From Marinomonas rhizomae (GTDB lineage Bacteria; Pseudomonadota; Gammaproteobacteria; Pseudomonadales; Marinomonadaceae), in assembly GCF_024397855.1 (NCBI RefSeq), contig NZ_CP073343.1:3410001-3474000 (forward strand): a stretch of 64,000 nt of DNA, in the 5' to 3' direction. The notes beneath the pieces were generated by a model. The model had not been told where the DNA came from and searched no databases. It worked only from the letters and a program-made list of their open reading frames with translations. Both the position numbers and the translations under genes were made by a program. Shown in pieces: positions 32,222 through 41,390 of this stretch (positions within the stretch are counted from its first letter, which is position 1; every line of letters starts with the position of its first letter).

Positions 32222-33310
32222 CTATATAACAACTAAGTCAGCATTAATCGCACCAGCTTGCTTTAAGCCTTCCAATATAGCCATAACATCACCGGGAGCC
32301 GCACCAACCTGATTAACGGCACGAACAATATCATTAAGCGATGCGCCTGGATCAAAAACAAACATATGGCCACTATCTGGGGCGATCTCAATACCCTCAC
32401 GCGGCGATACAATCGTCTGTCCACCCGTTACAGTGCCATCCTGCCCTACAACTGGTGGCACTTCTTTGATAGTCACCGTCAAGCTACCGTGGGTTATTGC
32501 AGCAGGAGATACTTTGACATGCTGACCAATGATAATGGTTCCCGTACGAGAGTTTACCACGATGCGCGCACGCTCTTCAGCCACTTCAACTTCTAGATTT
32601 TCAAGAATCGATAAATAGGTAACACGTTGACTGGAGTCCCTTGGCGCAGATACTCGAATAGAAGTCGCATCAAGCGTCGTCGCGACTCCAGGACCTAAGA
32701 GGCTATTAATCTTGTCTGTCACTTGTTTTGCAGTTGTGAAATCTGGACGATTTAGATTAAACGTTAGAGTGTCTCCAGTATTAAAACTACTAGGAACCAT
32801 ACGCTCGACACTCGCGCCATTTGGTATACGACCAACTGTTGGGACGTTGCTTGTCGTTCGTGACCCATCAGCTCCATTTGCCCCCAATCCACCAACTACC
32901 AAGTTACCTTGAGCTATCGCATAAACGGCACCATCGGCACCTTTCAATGTAGATAAAAGCAGCGTTCCGCCACTCAAGGCGCTCGCGTTACCAATCGACG
33001 AGACAGTTACATCAATTTTTTGACCTGGCTTAGAAAACGCCGGCAAAGTAGCCGTCAAAGAGACAGCGGCAACGTTTTTAGACGTGGCATTGACCCCTTC
33101 TGGCAAGGTCACGCCAAAACGAGACAACATGCTGGCAAAACTTTGGTTAGTAAAAGCTGTACTGTCGCCCGTTCCGTTAAGACCAATCACCAAGCCATAA
33201 CCAAACAATTGGTTTTCTCGGACGCCCTGAACACTAGCAATGTCCTTCAAGCGTTCAGCCTGAACAGAAAAAGATAAAAGATAAAAGATAATTAGCGCTA
33301 TGTGCTTCAT
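32222..33310 (-). CDS. flgI: Flagellar P-ring protein
   Basis: FlgI, 362 residues from the ATG at 33310, has a Sec signal ([18 protein letters not shown], cleavage before ER) and the family core [36 protein letters not shown] and [20 protein letters not shown]. An upstream ATG at 33322 is possible but puts charged residues before the signal. It forms the periplasmic bushing around the rod. It lies 49 bp downstream of flgH. Confidence 0.95.
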   Translation of the reverse strand: MKHIALIIFYLLSFSVQAERLKDIASVQGVRENQLFGYGLVIGLNGTGDSTAFTNQSFASMLSRFGVTLPEGVNATSKNVAAVSLTATLPAFSKPGQKIDVTVSSIGNASALSGGTLLLSTLKGADGAVYAIAQGNLVVGGLGANGADGSRTTSNVPTVGRIPNGASVERMVPSSFNTGDTLTFNLNRPDFTTAKQVTDKINSLLGPGVATTLDATSIRVSAPRDSSQRVTYLSILENLEVEVAEERARIVVNSRTGTIIIGQHVKVSPAAITHGSLTVTIKEVPPVVGQDGTVTGGQTIVSPREGIEIAPDSGHMFVFDPGASLNDIVRAVNQVGAAPGDVMAILEGLKQAGAINADLVVI

Positions 33311-33359
33311 CACATCACCCATTGAGAGGAGTGAACCTCTCAGCCATTAGATCATTAAA

Positions 33360-34208
33360 TTAATAAGGCATGTTACTGGTGTTAAGTAAGCGACTCACCC
33401 AACCTTGCTCACTTCCCGCTGCCACATCGCCAGTACCTGAATATGTAATTCTTGCGTCTGCAACACGTTCAGACTCAACCGTGTTATCAGGAGAAATATC
33501 TTGCTTACGCACGACACCAGAAAAACGGATATACTCATCCCCCTGATTTAGACGTAACCACTTTTCACCACGCACTGCTAACACCCCATTGGGATAGGCC
33601 TTATATACAGTAACGGAAATTGTTCCAGTTAAACTGTTATTTTGATTAGCTGAAGCATTTCCAGAAAAGTCAGTACCTTGCTGCGGTAGGGTTGTATCAA
33701 CCCTCAACTCTTGCCCAAAAACCGTTGGATTCTCAATGGTTGCAGACGAAGACTTAGAAACTGTTGCTGCATTGGCTTTCGTTGAAGTTGTTGTCTCATT
33801 CAGGTTAATGGTCAAAATATCACCAACCTTACTGGCTTTCTGGTCACCAAAGAATACGTCGCCCATACTCGCCTGATAAATACCACCTGTTGGCGCCTGA
33901 GTTGGACTCATACCATTTGGGTAAACAGGCGCATAGTAAGGATCATCTGACTGAATAGATTGCGCAATATCTGGTCCATTTAGAGGATCATTAGGATCTG
34001 GCACATACCCTTTTCTTGGCTCCTCCGGTGGCTCTGCCTCTTCTGCCGCATCGTCATTATCGTTGACCGCATCAACAACAGCATCCGCTAATGCGCCAGC
34101 CGCACCTGCGGCTGCCGCATTAGCGACAGCTTGCTCATTTACATCCCAAGTAAGACAACCTGACAAGCAAGCACTAAACATAACCAAAAAAGCAATTTTT
34201 ATCTTCAT
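33360..34208 (-). CDS. flgH: Flagellar L-ring protein (lipoprotein)
   Basis: FlgH, about 282 residues, has a lipoprotein signal ending in the lipobox LSGC and the conserved C-terminal L-ring region (GDILTINLNETTTSTKAN; VRGEKWLRLNQGDEYIRFSG; VSRLLN). It is longer than usual. An insertion of about 50 residues after the lipobox is first Ala-rich (AAAAGAAGALADAVVDAV), then Asp/Glu/Pro-rich. The second of two adjacent ATGs has the better Shine-Dalgarno spacing. It lies 16 bp after flgG. Confidence 0.93.
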   Translation of the reverse strand: MKIKIAFLVMFSACLSGCLTWDVNEQAVANAAAAGAAGALADAVVDAVNDNDDAAEEAEPPEEPRKGYVPDPNDPLNGPDIAQSIQSDDPYYAPVYPNGMSPTQAPTGGIYQASMGDVFFGDQKASKVGDILTINLNETTTSTKANAATVSKSSSATIENPTVFGQELRVDTTLPQQGTDFSGNASANQNNSLTGTISVTVYKAYPNGVLAVRGEKWLRLNQGDEYIRFSGVVRKQDISPDNTVESERVADARITYSGTGDVAAGSEQGWVSRLLNTSNMPY

Positions 34209-34224
34209 CATATTCCACACGCTA

Positions 34225-35010
34225 CTATAGCTGCTGTATTGCAAAGCTCATCATGCCATCTGCAGACGCAATGACTTTAGAGTTCATCTCATAAGCTCGT
34301 TGCGTCGTGATCATATTAACCAACTCCTCAATAGAGTTTACATTAGAAGCCTCAAGCATTCCTTGAGCAATAGTGCCTAATGAATCAGTACCTGGTACAC
34401 CAACTTGCGGAGGGCCACTAGCATTTGTCTCTGTAAAAAGATTCTGTCCCGCTGAATTCAAGCCTGTCGGATTAATGAAACCGGCAAGATTAATCGCACC
34501 AACTTGCTGAGCATCCGCCTCACCATTTTTACGTACTGACACAATACCATCTTCTGCAATCATAATTTCATTCACATCAGGATCTATCTGAATACCCGGT
34601 TCAACTACCAAACCACCAGATGTCGCAATCTGCCCCTGGCTGTTCAATTGCAGACTGCCGTCACGTGTATACGCAATCGTGCCATCTGGCTGCAAAACTT
34701 GTAAAAAGCCTTTTCCTTGAATAGCAACATCAAGCTGTCTATCGGTCATATTATAATCGCCGTTGGAGAAATCTTTTTGTGTCGCTCCAACTTTCACCCC
34801 TGTACCTAACTGCAAACCCGATGGCAACTCTGCATTTTGAGCACTCAATCCACCTGGTGCCCGAACTGCTTTATACATCAGATCTTCAAATACCGCTCTG
34901 TCTTTCTTAAACGCTGTTGTTGAAACGTTTGCCAAGTTATTGGCAACCACGTTCAATTGCTTATCCATCGCGCTTAAACCAGTTTTACTGACCCACAATG
35001 CTGAATTCAT
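34225..35010 (-). CDS. flgG: Flagellar distal rod protein
   Basis: FlgG, 261 residues, the normal length. The N-terminus MNSALWVSKTGLSAMDKQLN and VVANNLANVSTTAFKKDRAV is the rod/hook signature, followed by QGKGFLQVLQPDG. The C-terminus is EASNVNSIEELVNMITTQRA, then YEMNSKVI. It makes up the drive-shaft part of the rod, exported by the flagellar type III system. It follows flgF. Confidence 0.96.
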   Translation of the reverse strand: MNSALWVSKTGLSAMDKQLNVVANNLANVSTTAFKKDRAVFEDLMYKAVRAPGGLSAQNAELPSGLQLGTGVKVGATQKDFSNGDYNMTDRQLDVAIQGKGFLQVLQPDGTIAYTRDGSLQLNSQGQIATSGGLVVEPGIQIDPDVNEIMIAEDGIVSVRKNGEADAQQVGAINLAGFINPTGLNSAGQNLFTETNASGPPQVGVPGTDSLGTIAQGMLEASNVNSIEELVNMITTQRAYEMNSKVIASADGMMSFAIQQL

Positions 35011-35057
35011 AAAAGCCTCTATTTATATCATTTGTTCTGTGTGTTTACTCAACGATC

Positions 35058-35801
35058 TTAAGATGAACGCTGTAGTATTCGAGCAGAAGAGTCGGCATTA
35101 TTTCGAATGGTATCCATCATCTTCACGTTCATTTCAAAACGGCGAGCCAGGTTCATAATGTGCGTCATTTCTTCAACTGCATTAACATTACTACCTTCAA
35201 TGAAGCCACTTGCGAGCTTAACATTAGGATCCACTTCTAATGGTTGGCCATCACGCGTATGAATTAAGCCATCTTCTTGCTTACGTAAATTTTGTTTATC
35301 CGGATTAACCAGCTTTATCTGGTTAAGAACAGCCACTTCATTATTCGCCCCACCTTGAGGGACAATAGAAATAGAACCATCTTCTGTGATGTTGATATTA
35401 TCTATCGGAGGAAGAAAAATAGGCCCACCAACTCCGGCAACAGGCAAACCTCGTCCTGTTACCAATTGACCAGCGGCATTAATCTGCAAGTCTCCAGCTC
35501 GGGTATACGCCTCTTGTCCGCTTTCATCATAAACCGCAATAAAACCGTCACCAGCTATTGCGATATCAAGATTCCGACCCGTTTGAATCATATCACCCTG
35601 CGTGTAACGAGTTGCTGGATTCTCTGTCATCGCGTAAGCGCGACTAGGGTAATAATCGCCATACACCTGCATTGAACGAGCTTGCTCAAAGTCAGAACGA
35701 AAACCTGTTGTGTTAACGTTTGCCAAATTGTTAGCGTGTATTGTTTGAGCATTCATGGTTTGAACACCACCGCTCATTGCTAAATATAAGGCCTTATCCA
35801 C
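35058..35801 (-). CDS. flgF: Flagellar proximal rod protein FlgF
   Basis: FlgF, 247 residues from a GTG at 35801 that follows GGGAGAG by 5 bases. VDKALYLAMSGGVQTMNAQT matches the family start, so the in-frame ATG at 35855 is unlikely. NNLANVNTTGFRSDFEQARS, AIAGDGFIAVYDESG and the C-terminal EGSNVNAVEEMTHIMNLARR, then FEMNVKMM, are rod-protein hallmarks. A terminator separates it from flgE, so flgFGHIJ(KL) appears to be its own transcription unit. Confidence 0.95.
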   Translation of the reverse strand: MDKALYLAMSGGVQTMNAQTIHANNLANVNTTGFRSDFEQARSMQVYGDYYPSRAYAMTENPATRYTQGDMIQTGRNLDIAIAGDGFIAVYDESGQEAYTRAGDLQINAAGQLVTGRGLPVAGVGGPIFLPPIDNINITEDGSISIVPQGGANNEVAVLNQIKLVNPDKQNLRKQEDGLIHTRDGQPLEVDPNVKLASGFIEGSNVNAVEEMTHIMNLARRFEMNVKMMDTIRNNADSSARILQRSS

Positions 35802-35885
35802 TTTAACTCTCCCAAAAGAATTCACACTATTAGACAAATCACCTTCAAGAAACATACCAACTTAGACAGTGGTTTAAAAAAAACA

Positions 35886-35921
35886 AAAAAAATGCCGAAA
35901 CAGTAAGACTGCTTCGGCATG
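35886..35921 (-). terminator. Terminator between flgE and flgF
   Basis: Stem ATGCCGAAGCAG / CTGTTTCGGCAT (one G-U type mismatch) with a 5-base loop, followed on the minus strand by eight T and more A/T. It divides the hook-basal-body genes into flgBCDE and flgFGHIJ units. Confidence 0.9.
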
Positions 35922-35942
35922 AAATCTTCTCTCTCCAGAAAA

Positions 35943-37640
35943 TTAGCGTAAATTTATAATCGTTTGAGTGACCGTATTTTCGGTTTCTAATGTCTTACTG
36001 TTTGCTTGATAATTCCGCTGCGCCTCAATCAGAGCAACTAGTTCAGCGGTCAGGTCAACATTTGACTCTTCTAATGCACCACCTTGAATTCTTCCTAAAG
36101 TACCACTATTTGGGCGACCAATATCTGCAGGACCTGAACCCTTACTAGCAAGCCAACCTGTATGGCCGTTAGGAACAAGACCGTCGGTACTATCAAAAGT
36201 TGCCAACGCAATTTGGCCAAGTGTTGCCGTTTGTTGGTTAGAATAGGTTGCCACCAGCAAACCATCCTCATCAAAAGAAACCCCTTGAAGTTCACCTGCC
36301 GAAAAGCCATCCTGATCAAAATTATCTGTATTTTCTAGAGCAAATTGGGTTGATCCAAACAAATCTAAAGGCGTAACCTTGCCGCGGTTAGACGGATCAA
36401 TCCCTGTAACTTCCAAATTAATTGGCTCAGGCACATTATAAGGGGGCAAACCACGATAAGTACCTCGTAAGTTACCTGCAGCATCAAACCCTACAGTCGT
36501 ATTCTCTTTCAAAAAGCGCGTTTCGTTGCCAGTCAATGGATCTGTGTAACTCTCTTTACCATCCAAAGTTACACGAAGCTCATAGTCATTATTTTCACCT
36601 TGCTTAATGAAGTAATAACCTAAAGTGTGAGTCCCTCCCAAAGAGTCATAAACTGTTCGTGTGTTACCGTAGTTATAAGAATCAACATCCAAAGGATCGA
36701 ATGCATCACGCGCAACAGAAGTATTATCCCGAATATCAGCAGGCTCAAGAGTTGAAGAGATAGCCACACCTCCCAATGTACCATTTACCTCTAGCGAAGT
36801 TTGAGTCAACGCTTCAATATCTGCTGCACCAGGCTCAGTAGCACCGACATAAAGAAGTTGATTTGGCTCTTCAAGTTCACCATCACCATTATAATCCACT
36901 CCACCTTCAGAGGTATTATAAGTAGCATAAGTCTCACCCATAAATGGTTCATCAGCGTCATCTTTCAAATTACCATCCACAGTAACATGAACTTGATAGG
37001 TATTTGGCAACTCACTCTTAGCATAATAATAAGTGACAACATGACTCTTACCATTGCCATCCACAACACCTTGGGTCTGAGTATAATTATACGAGTCTGG
37101 GTTTGTTGGATCAAAATCAGCACTAATAAAGGCTGGCACATCTTTACTGTCTGAGTCCAAGTTCACTTTTAATTCCATAGAAGTCGTTGCTTCAGGTGCA
37201 ATTCTATCTGTTGGAACTTTTAACTTTTCTAAGTTTCCACCAACAACATTATCTACCGCGTTAAAACCTTGAACATTGCTTCCTGTATTGGTAACTAAAA
37301 AACCATTCTCATCCAGTTTGAAATTACCCGCCCTTGTGTATGTCTGAGCAACGCCAGCATCCAACACAAAAAAGCCTGACCCATCAACAGCCAAATCAAG
37401 GTTGTTATCAGTATAAGCCAAGTTACCTGGTGCAAACTCTTGGGCAACCTTACTTACACTCACACCTGAGCCAATACTATTACCACTTCCGGCACCTAGA
37501 ACGCTCGTATTGTAAAGGTCATCAAACTCAATACGCGACTTTTTAAAGCCGGTAGTATCGGCGTTGGCAATGTTATTACCGGTAACACTTAAATAATCGG
37601 CAGACGCTTTAATGCCAGACAGTGCTGTATTGAATCCCAT
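35943..37640 (-). CDS. flgE: Flagellar hook protein
   Basis: FlgE, 565 residues from the ATG at 37640 (GGAG 6 bases upstream), forms the universal joint. MGFNTALSGIKASADYLSVT, GNNIANADTTGFKKSRIEF and the C-terminal EESNVDLTAELVALIEAQRN, then YQANSKTLETENTV, are diagnostic. It is much longer than the 402-residue E. coli protein because the central domain is expanded. That domain has two similar segments built around YNYTQTQGVVDGNGKSHVVTYYY and YNYGNTRTVYDSLGGTHTLGYYF, a visible internal duplication. Confidence 0.95.
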   Translation of the reverse strand: MGFNTALSGIKASADYLSVTGNNIANADTTGFKKSRIEFDDLYNTSVLGAGSGNSIGSGVSVSKVAQEFAPGNLAYTDNNLDLAVDGSGFFVLDAGVAQTYTRAGNFKLDENGFLVTNTGSNVQGFNAVDNVVGGNLEKLKVPTDRIAPEATTSMELKVNLDSDSKDVPAFISADFDPTNPDSYNYTQTQGVVDGNGKSHVVTYYYAKSELPNTYQVHVTVDGNLKDDADEPFMGETYATYNTSEGGVDYNGDGELEEPNQLLYVGATEPGAADIEALTQTSLEVNGTLGGVAISSTLEPADIRDNTSVARDAFDPLDVDSYNYGNTRTVYDSLGGTHTLGYYFIKQGENNDYELRVTLDGKESYTDPLTGNETRFLKENTTVGFDAAGNLRGTYRGLPPYNVPEPINLEVTGIDPSNRGKVTPLDLFGSTQFALENTDNFDQDGFSAGELQGVSFDEDGLLVATYSNQQTATLGQIALATFDSTDGLVPNGHTGWLASKGSGPADIGRPNSGTLGRIQGGALEESNVDLTAELVALIEAQRNYQANSKTLETENTVTQTIINLR

Positions 37641-37652
37641 AATATTCTCCAA

Positions 37653-38357
37653 TCACCCTAATATTTCTAATTCATTCGTAAGTTTGATTTTGCCGTGGTT
37701 TTCCACGTTCAAAACTGTGCCATTTTCACCATTTATGGTGACACCTTGAATTCGCGTTGGAAGCTGAGTACCCATCGCTGACACTTCACCTTTATCATTA
37801 GTTGAAGAGGCGGCAAAACGGTATTCGCCAGGCGGCAAAGTATTTCCATCATCATCTAGCTTGTCCCATTTATATTCACCAGAGCTAAGCATGGCTGTTC
37901 GAACAAGACGATTATCTGCATCGTATATTTTTAATGTTGCTGACTGTGAATTGTCTGGTATTACAGTTCTCAATTGAACCTCTTCCAAACCATCTGTCAC
38001 TTTCACACTATTGCCATCCAGCAGAATAGATTTCCCAACCAAAGTTGAAGCACTAAGCGCTTGATTAGAAGTAAGTGAAGTCGCCATATTTTCCAGCTGA
38101 TCAGAAATACTAGTTAGCCTCTCAAGAGAGCTAAACTGGGACATTTGCGCCACCATATCATTAGTATCTTGAGGCGCAGTTGGGTCTTGTCCCTTAAGCT
38201 GCTCAATATAGAGCTTTAAAAAAACATTTTGATCCGCTAACGCCGCCTCGTCTTTTTCAACCTCAGTTTTTTCAATACCTGCTTTTGACTTAGCTGCTTC
38301 GGTTCCATATTGGGAGATTAATCCATTAAGACCCTTGGTATCAGATATATTTGCCAT
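37653..38357 (-). CDS. flgD: Flagellar hook-capping protein
   Basis: FlgD, 234 residues, is the scaffold that caps the growing hook. The N-terminal NVFLKLYIEQLKGQDPTAPQ, then DTNDMVAQMSQFSSLERLTS, is the strongly conserved FlgD motif. The middle contains the Ig-like/FlgD tandem region with LRTVIPDNSQSATLKIYDAD. It lies 12 bp before flgE and 10 bp after flgC. Confidence 0.95.
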   Translation of the reverse strand: MANISDTKGLNGLISQYGTEAAKSKAGIEKTEVEKDEAALADQNVFLKLYIEQLKGQDPTAPQDTNDMVAQMSQFSSLERLTSISDQLENMATSLTSNQALSASTLVGKSILLDGNSVKVTDGLEEVQLRTVIPDNSQSATLKIYDADNRLVRTAMLSSGEYKWDKLDDDGNTLPPGEYRFAASSTNDKGEVSAMGTQLPTRIQGVTINGENGTVLNVENHGKIKLTNELEILG

Positions 38358-38367
38358 CTGTCAGCTC

Positions 38368-38817
38368 CTATGATTGCCCAAGTGTGAGCATTTTCTGCAT
38401 CATACTTTTTGCTGAGTTCATAATTTCCACATTTGTCTGGAAAGATCGAGAAGCTGACATCATATCGGCCATCTCTTCTATTGGATTTACGTTCGGGTAA
38501 AACACATAACCATCTTCATTTGCCATCGGATGATCAGGCTCGTATCTTGGCTGTAAAGGTGCATCTGATTCAACAATACCGTCAACCTTGACACCTATAC
38601 CAGCACCACTGTTATCAACCTTAGTATTACCCCAACCATACTGGTGCATACTGTCATTCATCATTTTGGAAAATACAGGCTTACGAGCACGATAAGTTTG
38701 ATCAGCTGAACTAGCAGCACTATCAACGTTCGCCATGTTACTCGCAACTGTATTTAAACGGACAGTTTGAGCACTCATTGCAGATCCAGATATAGTGAAA
38801 ATATTACTCAATGACAT
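38368..38817 (-). CDS. flgC: Flagellar proximal rod protein FlgC
   Basis: FlgC, 149 residues. N-terminal MSLSNIFTISGSAMSAQTVR, LNTVASNMANVDSA, the family YRARKPVF and the C-terminal PNVNPIEEMADMMSASRSFQ, then TNVEIMNSAKSMMQKMLTLG, are all in place. Exported rod component. It lies 5 bp after flgB in the sigma-54-driven flgBCDE operon. Confidence 0.95.
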   Translation of the reverse strand: MSLSNIFTISGSAMSAQTVRLNTVASNMANVDSAASSADQTYRARKPVFSKMMNDSMHQYGWGNTKVDNSGAGIGVKVDGIVESDAPLQPRYEPDHPMANEDGYVFYPNVNPIEEMADMMSASRSFQTNVEIMNSAKSMMQKMLTLGQS

Positions 38818-38822
38818 CGTTA

Positions 38823-39215
38823 TTAATTCCCAGCAAGCGCTTTTTTCATACCGTTAATTTTTCGATCCAAGAACATAAAACTGGTATCGAATTGCAATGA
38901 GTTCTGCGCAAATTCAGCTTGCTCTCTCTGCATATCGACCGTATTCCCATCCAATGATGGCTGACTAGCATTACGATACAGCAACCCATCAGACTCACCG
39001 GCAGATCCTTCAGCAGATATATGTCGAGAGTTAGTTCCGGCCAATCGCAACCTGCTTTGCTCTTTGTTTAAATGAGCATTAAATGAAATATCTCTCGCCT
39101 TAAAGTTCGGTGTGTCTGCGTTGGCGATATTATTTGCAAGAACAGCCGCTCTCGCACTTCTAAACTCCAGCGTTTTGTCGTGTCCTGCAAATGCACTAGC
39201 GAAAGATATAGCCAT
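38823..39215 (-). CDS. flgB: Flagellar proximal rod protein FlgB
   Basis: FlgB, 130 residues, the most proximal rod subunit. EFRSARAAVLANNIANADTP, then NFKARDISF, and the C-terminal VDMQREQAEFAQNSLQFDTS are diagnostic. First gene of the flgBCDE operon, with a near-consensus sigma-54 promoter about 45 bp upstream. Confidence 0.95.
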   Translation of the reverse strand: MAISFASAFAGHDKTLEFRSARAAVLANNIANADTPNFKARDISFNAHLNKEQSRLRLAGTNSRHISAEGSAGESDGLLYRNASQPSLDGNTVDMQREQAEFAQNSLQFDTSFMFLDRKINGMKKALAGN

Positions 39216-39259
39216 TCAACCCTCAATAAAAAAATTCTTTTTGTGTATGACTAACTTAA

Positions 39260-39276
39260 AGCAAATATAATGCCAA
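39260..39276 (-). promoter_or_regulatory. Sigma-54 promoter of flgBCDE
   Basis: Minus-strand TTGGCATTATATTTGCT: GG and GC elements separated by exactly 10 bases, as in YTGGCAC-N5-TTGCA. It is the site expected for the FlrC/FleR-dependent class of polar flagellar genes. Confidence 0.85.
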
Positions 39277-39365
39277 AAAACAAAAGCCTTTAAAATCAAA
39301 TACTTATTAAAATAAAACATATGAACGGCAAAAAGCGGCAAGAAAAACGGCAGAACAGATATAAC

Positions 39366-39399
39366 AAAAAGCCCGTCTAACCAAGTTAGACGGGCTTTC
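39366..39399 (-). terminator. Terminator after cheR
   Basis: Perfect 13-bp stem AAAGCCCGTCTAA / TTAGACGGGCTTT with 5-base loop CCAAG and T run on the minus strand. It separates cheV-cheR from flgBCDE. Confidence 0.93.
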
Positions 39400-39426
39400 A
39401 AGATAGAGCTAAAAACATAGCGTTAA

Positions 39427-40263
39427 TTACAAAGCTTTTGCTCTGTAGACAATACCCGGATGACACTGAACGATCTCAAAATAATCAGACAATCCACTCA
39501 ACGCCTCAGATCCACCGAGAAATAAATAACCACCTGGCTTTAATGAGGCATGCATCCTTTTTAAAATGTCCAACTTAAGGTCGACAGTGAAATAAATCAG
39601 AACATTTCGACAAAAAATAACATCAAACTTACCTAACATAGAAAAAGAATCGATAAGATTTAAGTACTTAAAATCCACACGAGAGCTTAGATGAGGTTTA
39701 ATCTTCCAAGTTAAGTCATTTATTTTATCAAAATAACGACGCTGTAAATCTGCACCAAGACCTCGAGCGATCGCTAAACTGTCGTACTCCCCCTGTTTAG
39801 CGTGCTGCAGTATATTAGTACAAATATCTGTCGCCACTATCTTCTCTCCCGGCTTCAATATGCCAGGGCGAGAAGACTTAAATTCTTCAATTACCATACT
39901 TATCGAATATGGCTCTTGGCCCGTAGAGGATGCCGCAGACCAAACTTTCAAGGGAGCCGCCGTCATTTCTGGCAACACTTTATCTTTTAGAATCGCAAAA
40001 GGGTGAGAATCCCTAAACCAAAGAGTTTCATTTGTCGTCATTGCATTAATGACTTCTTCTTTTAATTTAGAGCCACCTAATCGCTCTAGAGCATCAACCA
40101 ATTGCTCAATCTTAGAAAAACCTTCTCTCTCCAAGATTTTCCCTAGCCGACTAGCGACTAAATATTGCTTATTATCACTCAGTGAAATACCGCACACTTT
40201 CTGTAGGTAGTCTCTGAACCTGATATATCCATTAGGTGTAATTGCATTTGTGCTACTGAGCAT
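39427..40263 (-). CDS. cheR: Chemotaxis protein methyltransferase
   Basis: CheR, 278 residues from the ATG at 40263 (GGAG 5 bases upstream), methylates glutamates of chemoreceptors with SAM. The N-terminal helical domain is followed by the Rossmann domain with LKVWSAASSTGQEPYSISMV, FDVIFCRNVLIYF and the C-terminal GGYLFLGGSEALSGLSDYF. It follows cheV by 58 bp; the cheV-cheR pair upstream of flgB is typical of Vibrio and Pseudomonas. Confidence 0.95.
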   Translation of the reverse strand: MLSSTNAITPNGYIRFRDYLQKVCGISLSDNKQYLVASRLGKILEREGFSKIEQLVDALERLGGSKLKEEVINAMTTNETLWFRDSHPFAILKDKVLPEMTAAPLKVWSAASSTGQEPYSISMVIEEFKSSRPGILKPGEKIVATDICTNILQHAKQGEYDSLAIARGLGADLQRRYFDKINDLTWKIKPHLSSRVDFKYLNLIDSFSMLGKFDVIFCRNVLIYFTVDLKLDILKRMHASLKPGGYLFLGGSEALSGLSDYFEIVQCHPGIVYRAKAL

Positions 40264-40321
40264 TAAAACTCCATAAGTGACAGGTTCAATAAACAAGACT
40301 CTATTACATAGAGCTCAAACA

Positions 40322-41251
40322 TCACTCTGATTGCACCTGCACTGTTTCTATCGCTAATCGAGCCAATTCGTCCGGCTGAAACTTCGCTAAAAAGCCATCC
40401 GCCCCAACTTTTTTAACCATTGCTTCGTTAAACACACCACTTAAAGAAGTATGAAGAAGAATAAATAAATCCTGTAAACGACTGTCATTACGAATCGCTG
40501 TTGTTAACGTATAGCCATCCATCTCAGGCATTTCGATATCAGAAATAACCATAGAAAACTCCTTAGTTACATCTTTACCCTCTGCCACCAATCCCTGAAG
40601 ATAAGTAAGTGCCTCGCGGCCATCACATAAAACAGTAGTGGCAAAACCAACCTGCTCCATACAACGCTTAATCTGCTTACGCGCAACAGAAGAATCATCA
40701 ACAATAAGAATATGATGCTTTTGCGCATTCTCAGTTACACCAGCGTTAACAATACCATCAGATATATCCTGACGAGTAGGCGCAACCTCAGAAAGTATCT
40801 GCTCAACATCAATAATCTCGACCATTTCTTTATCTACCTGACACACAGCTGTCAGATAATTATCATTAGACAATCCCTTTGGTGGTGGCTGAATATCACT
40901 CCAGTTCATATTTACAATACGCTCAACACCACGTACTAAAAACCCCTGAATCCTACGGTTGTACTCGGTAATAATAACAAAGCACTGACTAATATTTTCT
41001 ATCGGACTTGCTCCCGTAGCCAAACCTAAATCTAAAATAGGAATGGTACCGCCACGAATGTGAGCAACCCCTCTAACCACCGGAGAACTGTGAGGCATGG
41101 TGGTTAATTTAGGACACTGAAGTACTTCTTTTACTTTAAAGACGTTAATTCCGTATATTTGCTTACCATTTAAGCGAAACAAAAGCAATTCTAGTCGATT
41201 TTCCCCTACTAGCTGTGTACGTTGGTTAACAGTATCCAGAACTCCAGCCAT
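40322..41251 (-). CDS. cheV: Chemotaxis coupling protein CheV
   Basis: CheV, 309 residues from the ATG at 41251 (GGAGG 5 bases upstream). An N-terminal CheW-like coupling domain (about 20-155; IYGINVFKVKEVLQCPKLTT) is fused to a receiver domain (about 180-305). The phospho-acceptor is Asp238 in VISDIEMPEMDG, with Thr268 and Lys290 in LLHTSLSG and FLAKFQP. It links chemoreceptors to CheA and tunes adaptation. It is divergent from flgA; I see no clear sigma-28 site in the 140-bp gap. Confidence 0.94.
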   Translation of the reverse strand: MAGVLDTVNQRTQLVGENRLELLLFRLNGKQIYGINVFKVKEVLQCPKLTTMPHSSPVVRGVAHIRGGTIPILDLGLATGASPIENISQCFVIITEYNRRIQGFLVRGVERIVNMNWSDIQPPPKGLSNDNYLTAVCQVDKEMVEIIDVEQILSEVAPTRQDISDGIVNAGVTENAQKHHILIVDDSSVARKQIKRCMEQVGFATTVLCDGREALTYLQGLVAEGKDVTKEFSMVISDIEMPEMDGYTLTTAIRNDSRLQDLFILLHTSLSGVFNEAMVKKVGADGFLAKFQPDELARLAIETVQVQSE

Positions 41252-41390
41252 AAACGCCTCCAAAATGTGTAAACATTAGCCTGAGGTATAACCTCAAATT
41301 GTTAAAATGCATCATCCAATGATAAAGTGAATTTCATTTTTTTACTAACTATCTTATTTATCACGTAATAATAAACAAAGAGAGCAAATC

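Noticed and set aside
35844..35859. Sigma-54 promoter before flgF
   Set aside because: Minus-strand TGGTATGTTTCTTGAA has correct spacing but GA instead of the near-invariant GC at -12.
36801..37154. 117-codon plus-strand frame inside flgE
   Set aside because: Antisense to the hook gene and rich in Ile/Ser/Thr, as expected from the complement of an Asn/Asp-rich gene.
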